A DNA stretch of 31,590 nucleotides, from assembly GCA_003427395.1 (NCBI GenBank), contig BFEA01000386.1, positions 1,612,905 to 1,644,494 on the forward strand. Reading direction: 5' to 3'. The position numbers and the translations under genes were made by a program. The DNA is from Chara braunii. Lineage: Eukaryota; Streptophyta; Charophyceae; Charales; Characeae. This document shows positions 1-11,071 of the stretch, piece by piece (position 1 is the first letter of the stretch; the number at the start of each line of letters is the position of its first letter). The notes below the pieces were generated by a model, which was given only the letters and a program-made list of their open reading frames with translations, had not been told where the DNA came from and did not search any database.

Positions 1-120
1 GTTGGTCTCGCTCTGCGCGTCAGCGTGCCCCCGCCCCCCTTCCTCCCAACGCTGCGCGCGTTGGCCTCGCCTCCCTCCTGACCGTCGCCTACGTGCCTGC
101 CGCGCTTTGGCCCGCTTCAC

Positions 121-557
121 TTTTTCGATATGCGCCTAGGCCCAGCCCCCCTCCCAATCGTTGGTCCGCTTTGAATTGCGTGGGCCTTGGCCTCGCCCCC
201 CTGCCCCTTCGCCTCGGCCTCGGCCCCCCGCCCCTTCGCCTCGGCCTCGCCCCCACACTGGTCTCACTGCCCGGTTTACGCCTCGCCCTCATTCCGCCAC
301 AGGTTCCGTGATTTTCGTTGGGCCCGCGACAAGGCATGTCGCCGGGCCCTTTTTCGATATGCGCCTAGGCCCAGCCCCCCTCCCAAGCGCTGGTCCGCTT
401 TGAATTGCGTGGGCCTCGGCCTCGCCCCCCCGCCCCTTCGCCTCGGCCTCGCCCCCACATTGGTCTCACTGCCCGGTTCCCGCCTCGCCCTCATTCCGCC
501 ACAGGTTCCACGATTTTCGTTGGGCCTGCGACCAGGCATGTCGCCGGGCCCTTTGTT
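121..557. repeat. GC-rich tandem duplication, about 229-bp unit
   Basis: Two direct copies (about 121-349 and 350-557) start with TTTTTCGATATGCGCC and run through a CCCCTTCGCCTCGGCCTCG-rich core. They end near GGCATGTCGCCGGGCCCTTT. The first copy carries an extra internal CCTTCGCCTCGGCCTCG unit. Open frames here are Pro/Arg-rich on both strands and keep no codon logic, so they are composition artefacts. The first 120 bases have the same GC-rich texture and may be a partial third copy. Confidence 0.85.
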
Positions 558-619
558 TGCTTTATATAGAGAAAAAGAAAAAAAAGAAAAAAAGAAGGTG
601 AAATGGGTCCCATGCGTGC

Positions 620-632
620 TTTTTTTTTTCTT

Positions 633-698
<66 letters not shown>

Positions 699-759
699 TT
701 GTGCCCACACACACGCGTGCGCACACACACAAAAAAAAAAATAAAAAAAAATAAAAAAA
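620..759. repeat. GT/CA microsatellite with poly(T)/poly(A) flanks
   Basis: A T run (620-629) leads into about 65 bases of nearly pure GT (633-697). After a short spacer come CA repeats (706-730) and A-rich DNA to 759. Because T/GT on the left mirrors CA/A on the right, the block is an imperfect inverted repeat that could fold back on itself. Confidence 0.9.
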
Positions 760-1150
760 TCATTGGCACTTCACTTGACCAACACCTGGAACCGACGCTA
801 AGGGTCGTGGTTAGCTTTTGGTGGCGTAGTTGGAGGGGGAATAGACTCGAGTTTGGGCAGCTATCGGGACCCCATCGGAGAAGGAAGGGGTGAGTGGAGA
901 AGGAAGGGCAGGAAATGCGGAACCACCTCATGGGCCAAGCGCTTGATAATAGAGGGAGGAAGGAGGTGAACGTGGGAGAATATCAGGTCAAAGGGAATGA
1001 GGGAGACCTGAGGGGTTAGGCGTAACACTGTGGATTAAAACCAGAGTCATGTGCTCCGTCATTTGGTTATCATAAAGCAACAAGGTGTTCGACAACGCGA
1101 ATCCTCGAAGTATTTCGACCGGACTTCAACTTATGTTATTGCAAGATAAC
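760..1150. other. Unassigned flank upstream of LINE-1
   Basis: No long open frame or recognised element is visible here. The sequence is moderately purine-rich and runs directly into the candidate 5' target-site duplication of LINE-1 at 1151. Confidence 0.5.
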
Positions 1151-1162
1151 AGGTCACTTTGC
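1151..1162 (+). repeat. Candidate 5' target-site duplication of LINE-1
   Basis: AGGTCACTTTGC occurs here and again at 11387-11398, directly after the poly(A) tail; the first A is ambiguous with the tail. An 11-12 base match placed exactly at the tail edge is unlikely by chance and would fix the LINE-1 5' end at 1163. Confidence 0.55.
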
Positions 1163-2027
1163 AGATCAAGAATCATCAAGGAGGGTTGGCACGAAATCTG
1201 AATTAGAAAGGGTTGGCCAGCATTGATGAGGTGAAATCGAGTCACAGGGGAATAGAAATCCAGGAAAAGAGACAGGTGGATATTTTTCTCACATTCTCAG
1301 GAGGCGAGTAAACAAGGCAGGGTTAATTAAAGGGTGATCAGCTCTGATGACGTGGCATTAGGTCACAGGAAGAATATCAATTAGAATAGTGCTTCACAGT
1401 TGACTCGAGAGACTACCAAGGAGGCTGGAGGAAGACAAGGTGAGCCTAAAGGCAAATGTCTCAAAAAAATTTCTAGTTCAACCAGGGATTACACGAGTAC
1501 GCCATTCAATGGCGGAAGAGGTAATTAGACACAACAATGTATGGTCTCTTCACACTTTTGGGTGGAACAAGGAGAAAGGACAAACAAGATAAATAGTGGG
1601 GAAGATATATTAAAAACAGGAGGTGGAAAGAAGAGTTACGAGGGAGAGAAGGAGAGACAGAGAAGGATATTAATAGCAGTGTGAGAGACACAAGTGAAAA
1701 GAGAATGAAAGAGAAGACACGGGAAGGGAGGATCAAGTTTCTCAAGCTTTTCTGGAGGAGGTGACNTTCCATAAATAAAAAACGGAGGAGACTGGCGATA
1801 ATCATTAAGAGACCCCTGAGGTGAGTTAGGGAGTGTGCCTCCACTTTCAAAAAGTTGACGAGACTCAAGACAATCAGAAAGAGATCCGAGAGGTGAGTCT
1901 CGATCCGTCTCTCCCTCGTCTCCCCCTCAAATCCCGACTCCCTCCTTCCATCCCCCTTTCCCGTTCTTCCCAATCCTGGTTGCCATCCTGGGATCTAGGC
2001 AGGGTATACCCAAGCCAGCAAACAAAG

Positions 2028-2062
<35 letters not shown>

Positions 2063-2215
2063 CTGGAATTCTTGACAGGATACGAGTGCTCAACTTTCTA
2101 ACTCTAATATCCAAGCATTTTCCAGTCTTCCCTAGTGTTCTGCGGAGGAAGAGTTTTGTGATTTCTGCTGATAAAAATTCATATATTAACTCCCTATTAA
2201 TAGGAACTCTGAATA
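1163..2215 (+). other. LINE-1 5' leader (putative 5' UTR)
   Basis: No coding frame stands out. Positions 1180-1420 contain two loosely similar segments of about 120 bases that share AGGGTT, TGATGA, GTCACAGG and GAATA-like blocks, reminiscent of 5' UTR monomers. Positions 1546-1760 are strongly purine-rich on this strand. A pure run of 33 A lies at 2028-2060, just before the first ORF1-like frame. It could be an internal microsatellite or the tail of a separate older insertion. Ambiguous bases occur at 1766 and 2231-2256. Confidence 0.45.
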
Positions 2216-2734
2216 GTGATCATCATGAGGNTGGNAACTNGGAGAGCGAGGGGNCANGAATCCCTGTTGTTCTATCAGGGTGCCATGAGACATACCCTGT
2301 TTAGACAACTGGGAGCCTCCCCCTACACACGGCCAGGGATTACACATCTGGGTGGAACACAAGGGATGATCTCAACATTGATGGTCCGAGGTAATGAAAA
2401 GGAATCAAGGAATACCTTGGCAGAAACAAGAGGAGGAATTACAATCAGCAGCAAGGAACGATTGCAGATGGTCATTCAGCAGACACAAGGAACGGAAGCA
2501 GTGGGCAAACTCATAACCTCAATCTCATCAGAACCAATCAACAAACAGAAACAAGCAGAGCAGAAATCCTCAGATTCGAGCATTACAACAACACAAGCCA
2601 TTCCAGAAATGGAAATGAGGGACTCAGCGGATAATGATGATGATGAGATCCTAACAGAAGAAGAAAAATTGACAGGACAAGTCAAGTCAAATCACAAGTG
2701 TCCATCACTGACTGAAGAAACTCAGATGCAATAG
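2216..2734 (+). pseudogene. LINE-1 ORF1, amino-terminal hydrophilic region
   Basis: This 172-residue frame is rich in Gln, Ser, Thr, Glu and Lys and has an acidic stretch (DNDDDEILTEEEK) near its end. It has no recognised domain. It stops at TAG 2732-2734. The next ORF1 frame (+1 register) begins about 15 bases later with a sequence reading TWAQRVRDSL, which looks internal rather than like a true start. The simplest reading is that both are parts of one ORF1 split by a frameshift near 2735-2750. The true start codon is uncertain, partly because of ambiguous bases near 2231-2256. Confidence 0.5.
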
Positions 2735-2748
2735 TCCCAAAGAGTTGA

Positions 2749-3684
2749 GAGTACAGCACGGCCAAGAAATCACAACCAACCTGGGCCCAAAGAGTGAGAG
2801 ATTCTTTGCAGAATAAAACATTGAATATTATTCGCCCATCAATTGAATCCACGGGCTCGTCAGCAGAAGAATTGAAAGTTCACCTGAGGAACCTGTCCTC
2901 TGCACGAGCCTACTTTCTCACTCTTTTTCTCCACCCGTCCGAGCAGCATGTTATTGATCAGGGAGGGAGGAAGACTTTAATGAAATCCTACCCTACTGAC
3001 AAGTTGGCTAATAGGGATGCAATATATACGAAGCATGCATGCAACTGGGTTTTCTATGGCGATAGTGTGGACAAATCAATGAATGATAAGATAAAATGGT
3101 TGTGCAAACAGTTGGAATCAATGAAAGGCGGTCAGGAAGCAGTTTTTGAATTTTTCTTGATCCAACCGGTTTCACCAACAGTGCTCACTGTCCTTTGTTT
3201 GTTTGAGCAAGACAAACATCAACTGGACAATTGGAAAAAGTTGAGATGGGATAAGTCGGAAGTTAGGATTTACCCCTGGCTTCCCAAGAAGATTGGACCA
3301 GAGGAAAGGAGGGAGCAATTAATGCGAGACTTCTATTGGGTGGAACTGCGTCACATCCCAATACAAGTTCAAGGAGCATTCATTCACGATTTTGGACAAC
3401 AATTCAAAATCGTGGATTTCATTGACCCTTTGCCGACACATGTGGCAAAAAGAGACGATTACCTTATGCTTGCACTTGATTTACCTAAGCACCAATTATT
3501 TTCTATTGATGACATTATCCCATTTAAAATGGGAGGAAATTTTTTTCATATTCATACGGCACATAAGTTTCGGCCGTGGCGTTTCAAGTGCAGGGCATAC
3601 GGTCATCTCAATACGGAGTATGCCTGTCCGCAACACCCACAGCATGCTACCTCTCCTGCCCAAATGCTCAGACGAGACCCATAG
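2749..3684 (+). pseudogene. LINE-1 ORF1 core domain with degenerate zinc knuckle
   Basis: About 310 residues can be read from 2749 to a TAG at 3682-3684. The middle part is a compact alpha/beta region of the kind found in plant LINE and retroelement ORF1/gag-like proteins before the knuckle. The end has a CCHC-like motif: C-x4-H-x6-C (KCRAYGHLNTEYAC). The expected first Cys, three residues upstream, is Arg (CGT, one base from TGT), and the last spacing is longer than usual. The likely role is RNA binding in the retrotransposition particle, inferred from position and knuckle. The same frame continues after the TAG to 4626, so that stop is a late mutation. Confidence 0.65.
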
Positions 3685-4626
3685 AGACTACACAGATGGT
3701 TACCGGTGGTCCCAGGATACGAAGGATGGGTATTCAGCGATGACCACATCCAGGCAGGCCAACTAATTGGTTGGTTTTGGGATGGCAGGGCGGATCTGAG
3801 AAAAACCCCTCGGCCACCAGCTGATTGGCTACCTCCACAACAGTCCCAGCATCCCAAACATTCTCAGCAATCGGCGAAGACACAGCCCCGAAATGGGACT
3901 AAGTCGGCAAATGCAGCAGGAACTGCTGGAACAGCAAGATCGGGAATGGTTGTTGGAACAGTTGGGAGCACTGAAATGGTTGGGGAAGTCGGGACGAAAA
4001 ATACTGGGACTGCCAGGTCGGGGAGAACAGTTAGATCAGTTAAGAACACTACGGGAAAGGATGCTGGATCAGTTGGGACTACTGTGAATGGTGGGGATTT
4101 TGATACAAAGAATGATACACACACTACTAAAGGATCAGACAAAGGACTACAGCATGGCCCACAAAATGAAGAGGAGAGGAGCATGGGAAATGGGAAGTAC
4201 AAAACCATATGCCCATCTCCGACGGGCTATTTGCCCAAAAATGGGCAACCATCTGCTGCTGCATGGAGAGTGGTTACAAAGAAAAGGACTGAGGAACAGT
4301 CCTCGACCCAGAGAGAAGATGGAAACAAGGAAGAAGAACACCAAAAGGAAGAAAAGGAAGTTGAGGAGGATCCTCGGAATGAAGATAAGAAAGAGGAGGA
4401 TAAGAGAGAAAGGAACGGGGATCAGGATCAGATGGAAATAAATGTTTTCAGGAATGTTTTTGGAATGGAACCCATGGAGGTGGAAGCAGCACCAGTCACA
4501 GCTTCCACACTCAAATCATGCATCCCAGAACAGGAAAGCGGGGAGCTGTCATTGGATTTGAATTCGCAGTTGACAAATGTAGTTGATTGGCTACTAACTA
4601 ATTTGAGAATTAAATTTCTAAATTAA
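3685..4626 (+). pseudogene. LINE-1 ORF1, carboxy-terminal part
   Basis: Same frame as the core after the TAG at 3682, ending at TAA 4624-4626. The first part is Trp- and Pro-rich (residues around 3706-3850). A long low-complexity Gly/Thr/Val region follows, with repeated GTxG and AGTAGTA-like blocks (3890-4090). Next is a highly charged Glu/Lys region (4270-4430) and then a short hydrophobic end. Low-complexity linkers followed by charged tails are common after the knuckle in ORF1 proteins. No catalytic motif is visible. Function beyond ORF1 membership is unknown. Confidence 0.55.
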
Positions 4627-4634
4627 ACGATCAG

Positions 4635-5258
4635 TTGTGGCAACAAATCAACTGTCAACTGAGGCTTATGCTGGCCAGCAGTGACAGCTTGATGCTGGTG
4701 TTGCAGTACGGCCCTCCACCTGGAACAGACTGGTTAGAACTGTGCAACAGGCTGCTGCATGTGGTTTCCTCTAGGGTTGATCCCTGGATATTGGATGAAG
4801 GAACTTGCTTGCTGGGTTCCCAACAAGATACAAGACAAATCAGTACTCATGAATTGGACAGAACCAGTGCAAGAACAATGGAAGAAACAAAACGACAAGA
4901 GTTGCTGCACAATGAACAATCCAAACACAGGAAAGGATTGAGAAGAATGAAAGAACTCGCAAGGAAAAGATTTGAGTGCAGACATGAAATGCCCAGAGAT
5001 AGGGACTCTCATAATGGAGATGAGAAATTTAAAAGGAAAATAAATGTCAAACCTTACCTAGCGAAGGTTGCTGGTAGAACACCTCTGAGCCAAAGAAAGC
5101 TCAACCACTATGTCTTGACCCCTCGGAAACAGATAAATTCAAGGAAAAATAAGAAGAAGAATAAACTTATCAGAAAAAGAGAAAAAAAAAAATTCAGAAT
5201 TACCAGTCACTGCAACCCCATTCGCATGACTGTGAGAATGACAGGGGTACCAGGATGA
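4635..5258 (+). pseudogene. Basic Lys/Arg-rich region between ORF1 and ORF2
   Basis: A 207-residue frame, open in a different register from ORF1 and without a clear ATG at its beginning. The second half is very basic (runs of K and R around 5140-5200), resembling a nucleic-acid-binding or nuclear-localisation segment. It may be a frameshifted continuation of ORF1 or the beginning of the protein whose end is the domain at 5911-6417. LINE-2 is truncated before this region, so conservation cannot be tested inside the window. Confidence 0.35.
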
Positions 5259-5593
5259 CAATGGGCCTGACAGAACACTACAATGACAGTAAATCTCGTC
5301 CCATGGGAATGATTGAAAGTCAAGGGATTAACAAGGCTGTTGTTGTAACAGGTGATCATCAAGAAACTATGCAGGGAGGATATCCCAAACCTTGCATACA
5401 ATAAGAGAACATGTACCCGTGCACACAAGAAGAGGAGACTTAGTTCGCCCTATCAAAGGGGACAGAACAGTATGAAGAGAAGTCTAGTGCGTGCAGGGCA
5501 TACTCAGAATCAGAATCAGTTCAACAGTCTCAATCCCTTGATCTTATTCCCAGTCTGAATCTTAGTTACGAAGAGGAGGAACCTCCCCGAAAA

Positions 5594-5917
5594 ATGAAAG
5601 AGTCTACAAACACTCCAGAACTCAGAGAAGTAGTCTCAGAGCTAACAGAGGAGCGTAAATTCCTGTTAATTACTAATAAGCATACTTTGGATAACTCAAA
5701 AGACCGACAGGAAAAAGAATCAGAAACCCCCAGCCAAACTGGAGGCATTGTAGCAACTTCCACAGACAGGACAGACGTTGAGATTGACCTTACAAAGGAT
5801 TTGCCCCATCAAGTTGAAAATGATAAAAATAAAGAACAGAAAAAAGGGAAAACACAATCCTTACCTCCGTTTATATTAGAGAAAACAAGCAAACGACAAA
5901 AACTCAGACAATGCTAA
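5594..5917 (+). pseudogene. Hydrophilic linker upstream of the conserved LINE domain
   Basis: A 107-residue frame rich in Glu, Lys, Thr and Ser with no recognised motif. It ends at 5917 and overlaps the start of the next frame (5911) in another register, which fits a single reading frame broken by a small indel. The 5259-5593 interval before it holds only short frames. Confidence 0.35.
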
Positions 5918-6417
5918 CTTTGTCAAAGGAGGAAATGAGACTATCACGGGCAGGTATTGTGATTCTCCCGGTCAGACGGAAGGATGAAGTTTGGGAGATA
6001 GGATTGTCAATGCCACAGGGATCCACATATGGTGAGGTTACACTACAAGGTACCAGATCATCTTTTCTCTCGCTATCAGCTCTTGCAAGGGGTAAAGCAG
6101 GGGAATTCCTAATTCACTCATAAATAACCAAGTTCATCAAGGAACACTTCCCTCCTGGAGGTATAGGTACTCTCACACTAGTAACGGAGGATTGCAGGAT
6201 TGCTGAAAGAGATGTCTATCTCAAGTATGACGCCGCTAGACCAGTGGATCTGTGCTGGCTAAGAAGTAATAAATTAAAGGATCTACAGGTATTGAAAATT
6301 AAATCTAGTAAATTCTGGGTTGAGTCTGATGTCTGCACCCTCCTGGCTAGCATCCTGCGCTATGGCGCCCTGGAGAAGGGAGGATGCTTGGATGAAGGTA
6401 ATTGGAAAATGATTTAA
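5911..6417 (+). pseudogene. Unnamed conserved domain upstream of ORF2 (LINE-1 copy)
   Basis: About 168 residues in one register, interrupted by TAA at 6121-6123 and ending at TAA 6415-6417. The second half (FIKEHFPPGG at about 6130, then LKYDAARPVDLCW, then LASILRYG near 6345) has a clear counterpart on the minus strand at 27389-27100 in LINE-2, with RRHYPEG, a Leu/Val-rich strand region, LKW and LSKILRYG in the same order and spacing. Conservation of amino acids despite divergent DNA shows this was once a protein under selection. It lies immediately before the endonuclease and after the ORF1-like part. I do not recognise the fold; a small nucleic-acid-binding domain is a guess. Confidence 0.55.
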
Positions 6418-6453
6418 ATAGAATAATTGAGCAGACGAAACACAAAGAGGAAT

Positions 6454-7319
6454 ATGATAGCTGGAATTAAAGTAATTGAAGCACTATATAATAAGAATAA
6501 AACATGGAATATTCTAAGAAGGAGTGCAGACTTAGACCTCAGATCCCTTCATGTAAACGAATTGGCCTCAACCAAGCAAAAAAAAAAACAAGCTATATAT
6601 GAACAAATCAAAGGTATTGATGGAAGAGAATGGCCGAATGTGATTTGTATCCAAGAGACTCATCTCATGAACACAGATGCTCACAATTTCCGTCACAAAG
6701 AGATGTGACCACATCAATCTTTCCGAGCTCATGCCTCCAAGCTTGGAAGTGCCGGAGTGGCCATATGGATTCCCCCGGATTCCAGAGCAGAGGTAGTTTA
6801 TTGGGAAGCAGATCCTGATCAAGGAAGATGGGTATATGTTCTAGCAATGCTAGAACTTGAGATTGTCAGCATCCTATGTGTATACGGACCAAATGAGGCT
6901 GGAGATCAGAAAACTTTTTTTGCGAATATCCTCCCGCACCTTCCGGTAGGCATCCCTGTTATTATAGCAGGTGATTTCAATGCGGCCCCAGACAGACATC
7001 TGGATAGATGGCGTACCCCTTCCCCATGCCCTACCTACATAGAGAATGACGAACTAATTATTGCTAATTTATGTCACACCTTAAATCTGGTTGATTCTTT
7101 TAGAGTCCTTAGCCCCACGTCTAGAACATTTACATGTTTTAGAAAGGGTCAATCATGACAAACTACTAAATCTCGTATAGATCTAATTTTGGTAGCCCAG
7201 GAGTTACAAGGGGCTCTACAGATAGCAGAAATCTTCCCCAGAAACCCTTTTCCTGGTTAAGACCATTCGATGTGTGTAGCTAATTTTTCTTTTCGTAAAA
7301 ACCTGCTCAAGGCAGAGGT
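6454..7319 (+). pseudogene. LINE-1 ORF2: APE-type endonuclease domain
   Basis: The apurinic/apyrimidinic-like endonuclease would nick the target DNA to prime reverse transcription. ATG 6454 is chosen because the corresponding start in LINE-2 (27073) precedes the same DLDLR-L-VN block. Visible catalytic motifs: Asn in LHVNEL (6556-6558), Glu in IQETHL (6655-6657), GDFNAAPD (from 6970), SRIDLIL (from 7171) and the terminal Asp-His (7261-7266). Stops at 6706 (TGA, Trp in LINE-2), 7156 (TGA, Arg in LINE-2) and 7258 (TAA, Leu in LINE-2, directly before the catalytic Asp-His) inactivate it. A frameshift near 7300-7320 separates it from the reverse transcriptase register. Confidence 0.85.
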
Positions 7320-9398
7320 TATTACAAATTAAACACATCTCATCTCAAGATAAATAACTTCGTTAATTATCTTAGTGATGTGTGGCAATTTTGAAGAGAA
7401 CAAAAGGGTCTCATCAATGATGAGGTAAGATGGTTCAACAACGGTCTATACTTCCTGGGCCGTAAACGCAATTAATACTCTAAAATGTTAGTTTCCCAGA
7501 GACACTCAAAAGAAATACAATTATATAACAGAATCCAAGAACTTCAAAATATAGAAACAGAGTCCGAGGACCAGGAGTTTCTAGAACCGATAGCCAATGA
7601 ATTACAAGACCTGGAAAAGCAGTTGTTGTCACTTATGGAGTATAGGTGGCAAGGAATGAGAATTAGAGGCAAACTCAGGTATCATGACATGAAAGGCTTT
7701 ATGGATGCACGCTTTTTCGCAATGGCTAAAGCAAGTGTAGGAAGGACGATTATCGAAGCACTGGCCGACCCCTTAGATGGAAATGCACCATTAGTCACAT
7801 CCATGGCAGGCTGTACTAAGTTTGCCCGAGAATTCTTTAAAGATTTATTTACTTCCCAAAATAGACATATTCCCCCGAATCAGCGAGAAGAGGAAGTCAA
7901 TGACTTCCTACTCCCGCTGAATAAGTCACTAACAGAAAAACAAAAGGAAAGCCTAGAAAAACCACTTACCAAGGAAGAAATATGAACAGCTCTGATACTA
8001 ATGGAGGAGGAGAAAACACCAGGAACTGATGGACTACCTAAGGAATTTTGGGAATCCCTATGGAACGTTTTGTCTCAGGACCTTCTGGATTACTATCAGA
8101 CAGTCTGGAAGTCAGGAGAGATGGGAGAAATCGTAGGACAAGGAGTACTAACCCTCCTATAAAAAAAAGGGGATAAGACCAATATTTGGAATTACCGTCC
8201 CATCACACTGCTTACAGTAGTGTACAAATTAGTAGCCAAGGCGTTAGCTGAAAGAATGTCCAAAATAATTTCTGATATAATTCATCCATCCCAAACTGGA
8301 TTCATATCTGGTAGAAATATACAAGATAATATACTTATAGTCAATGAAGTGATCAGGATCACTCGTCAATCTAAACATAATGCGGCCTTCATCTTCATTG
8401 ACTTTGAGAAAGCATATGACCATGTTGACTGGTACTTTCTAGACAAATGTCTAAAAAAATTTAACTTTGGTCCTTGCTTCAAAAGATGGATTCAAATTCT
8501 GCATAAGAACGCTACTACTAGAATCATGGTTAATGGTAATGTTGCGCCTCCTATACCATTATACAGATCAGTCAGGCAAGGAGACTCGATTGCCCCCTAC
8601 CTTTTTGTGATAGTTATGGAAGCCTTAGCAGCAAAACTTCGACAACACAAGGATATTAGGCGTATTCAAATTTCATCGATACCGAAAGAGGCAATCCCGA
8701 TCTGCTCGCTATTTGCTGATGATCTCTCTCTTATGGTAGATGTATCAGAAGAAAATATGAGAGAAGTCAAAAAAATGATGGATAAATTCTGTAGATTATC
8801 TGACATGAGAGTCAATTGGGGAAGCAAAACACTAGGATGGTGGATCCATCACCAAGGTGTCAGACCCCCAGAACAACCTCAAGTCAAGTGACTCCCGATT
8901 GACGCTCCTGTTCGAGTACTAGGGATATCTCTATCTGGAACGGGAAAACCAAAAACAAACAATGAATGAATAACTCAACAAGCCCATATCAAGTTTGACC
9001 TTTGGAAAAACAAACACTCTTCTCTTTTGGGACGTGCTTTGGCTATCAATAATGTTATTTTAGCCTCCATCTGGTATAAATCAGCCATATGTCCACTGGA
9101 CAAATCAGCTTTAAAAGTTTTCCAACAACAATTATCCGTCTTTCTATGGAGAGGTAATCACAAACTCAAGAATGTCATCAGTAGAGTAGCATGGCTATCT
9201 ATTATCCAACCTAGAATTAAAGGTGGTTTAGGGATAATTGATCCGGCTACCCAAGCCTTGGCTCTCTCAATACAATGGATCAAAAGGCTACTCTTCAATC
9301 CACAAACACCCTGGTCCGCATTGGCATGGGAACAAATTAGACGTTTAGCACCAAAAACAGTTTCGTGTTCACCCCATGATGTGGCTGAAAAATTGTGA
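7320..9398 (+). pseudogene. LINE-1 ORF2: reverse transcriptase domain
   Basis: The register from 7320 to 9398 carries a non-LTR reverse transcriptase that would copy the LINE RNA at the nicked target. Motifs in order: NYRPITLLTVVYK (about 8190-8230), the Asp-bearing motif A FIFIDFEKAYDHVDW (about 8391-8435), SVRQGDSIAPYLF (from 8568) and the catalytic FADD (8712-8723), which is intact. Downstream thumb sequence includes VLGISLSG and SSLLGRALAINN. In-frame stops lie at 7392, 7470, 7983, 8160, 8889 and 8967; four of these are Trp in LINE-2. A frameshift at about 9380-9398 moves the reading to the C-terminal register. Confidence 0.9.
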
Positions 9399-11055
9399 TT
9401 GGCCCCTCCCAAAAGGAAAGATTAGGGAGGCACATCACGACTCACCTTCAGACAGATTAGAAGCAAGGAAAGATATATACAATGATTCTTTCCGGATCGC
9501 ATGGAGAAAAGTGCCATCAACTGACAAGATCCCCCCGGAAAGGTGGGAAGAAGTATGTCAACAACCCCTCTTTAATAACAGATGGATCAGAAACTCTCAA
9601 GGGTGTGTCCTCCACTGTATGGACTCACCCTGGAAAGGATGGGTTAAAAGAGGGGTAATCAGAATTAAAGATATTTGGAATAGTGAAGTTAATGATTGGA
9701 TTGATCCCATAGCACTTAAAGGACATCTTCACTACAGTCACCATACACAGGAAGCTCTTGAGCGAATAATTGAGCTAATCCCCTTGGACTGGATCATAAT
9801 TCTTCAGAAGGGGTCCAAACATAAAATCAATGACTGGGTGACAATTAAGGATTATCCTCAAAGAATTGGTAATATATTGGATAAATTCCAGAATGGAGAT
9901 ATACTCCTGGAACTCTATGATCTTTCACAGAATAATACTCTCCAACCAAAAACTCAGGGTCAGATCCAATGGGTCCAAGCTAACCAAATTTTCAGAATTG
10001 GAGTAATTAGAATCAAAGAACAATGGCTGGCATTTGAACCAGATACTCCCATCTCTTGTTTAGCATTAGACCCAGCTAACTGGAGCTGGAGCTCATCATG
10101 CAAACAGAAGAAAATTGACAAAAATTATAAACGCACTTTACACACCCTTACTGTAAACTCCACATACAGAATGTTAAGAACAAGAATTAATTTAAAAGAT
10201 AAAGTATCGGCCAGGTGGATGAAACAGTTCAACCTCAGTAGAGAAGAAATGAAATCAATCAAATGGTTTAATATAATGAAATCCAAGCCGGCAAAGATGG
10301 CATCACTTCAATGGCAGATTGAACACAGATGTCTCCCCACTAATGATTGGTTGATAGATAGATCTTCCTTAGAACAAAAAGGAATAGCCTCCAAGTGGTG
10401 TAAATTCTGCAAATCTGCATTCCCCAGTAGGATGATTCCTAAGACTATTGAGCATATCTTTATGCAATGCCCAGGAGCTATATGGTTATGGAGGTGGTGG
10501 GACAAAATCTGGGATCAGCTATTACCACAAACTAGATGGCCATGAAATTGGAAAACAATTCTTTTGGAAGCCTGGACTGACGAGCTGGATGACAAATTCA
10601 CGCAAAATCTCTTCATCATGGGAAGAAGAGTTGTAGTATGGGCCATTTGGGAGAGGAGATGTACGTATGAAATGGAGGGGGCTCGTCTAGATGGGCCTGA
10701 ATTCACTGAAACTATTAAAATGTCGGTTCAAACAGGAATTACTGCTAAATAGGAACAAGTAAAAGAAAAACTTCAACTTCTATCCTCAAGAGACGAAATT
10801 CATAAACACATTGAGAAATTTAGTACATGCTGGCTTGGGGGCAACCAGGGGAAGGGCATAGGGAAAGTTAAATGGGAAGGGGTTACAGAAGGGAACAACC
10901 AGGAGGTAAGGAGAGATTACATAATAATATTTGAGGATTGGACTGTGGTAGATCCATCCATACCCATGCGCCCAATGGCTGAGTTTCCCGATCCCTTTCC
11001 ACCTCCACTATCAGCTATGGTACCGAGATCTTGGTTTGGATATGACGAAATATGA
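9376..11055 (+). pseudogene. LINE-1 ORF2: C-terminal region with zf-RVT zinc domain
   Basis: The register runs from 9376 to TGA 11053-11055 with stops at 10543 (TGA) and 10750 (TAG), both aligned to Trp in other copies. It carries the plant LINE zinc-binding domain: Cys codons 10399 and 10408 (C-x2-C), then His 10453 and Cys 10468 in EHIFMQC (H-x4-C). The preceding LQWQIEHRCLPTNDWL matches LINE-2. The last part, PSIPMRP followed by EFPDPFPPP, is the conserved carboxy end seen in LINE-2 and, interrupted, in LINE-3. This region probably binds the element RNA or target DNA, as inferred from the family. No RNase H motif was seen. Confidence 0.85.
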
Positions 11056-11071
11056 AAGTCTCAGATTATGG

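Noticed and set aside
161-744. Overlapping Pro/Arg-rich and Thr/His/Val/Cys-repeat open frames
   Set aside because: They translate GC-rich tandem repeats and the GT/CA tract in several frames on both strands. There is no codon bias, domain or start context.
1336-1370. CTGATGACG at about 1344 as a hammerhead
   Set aside because: It is followed by no pairing stem II and no properly placed GAAA core.
6454-11055. A variant genetic code in which TGA means Trp
   Set aside because: TGG is used for Trp throughout, one Trp site is TAG, and other residues also became stops. Frameshifts and premature TAA codons are present. Decay by C-to-T change explains the pattern better.
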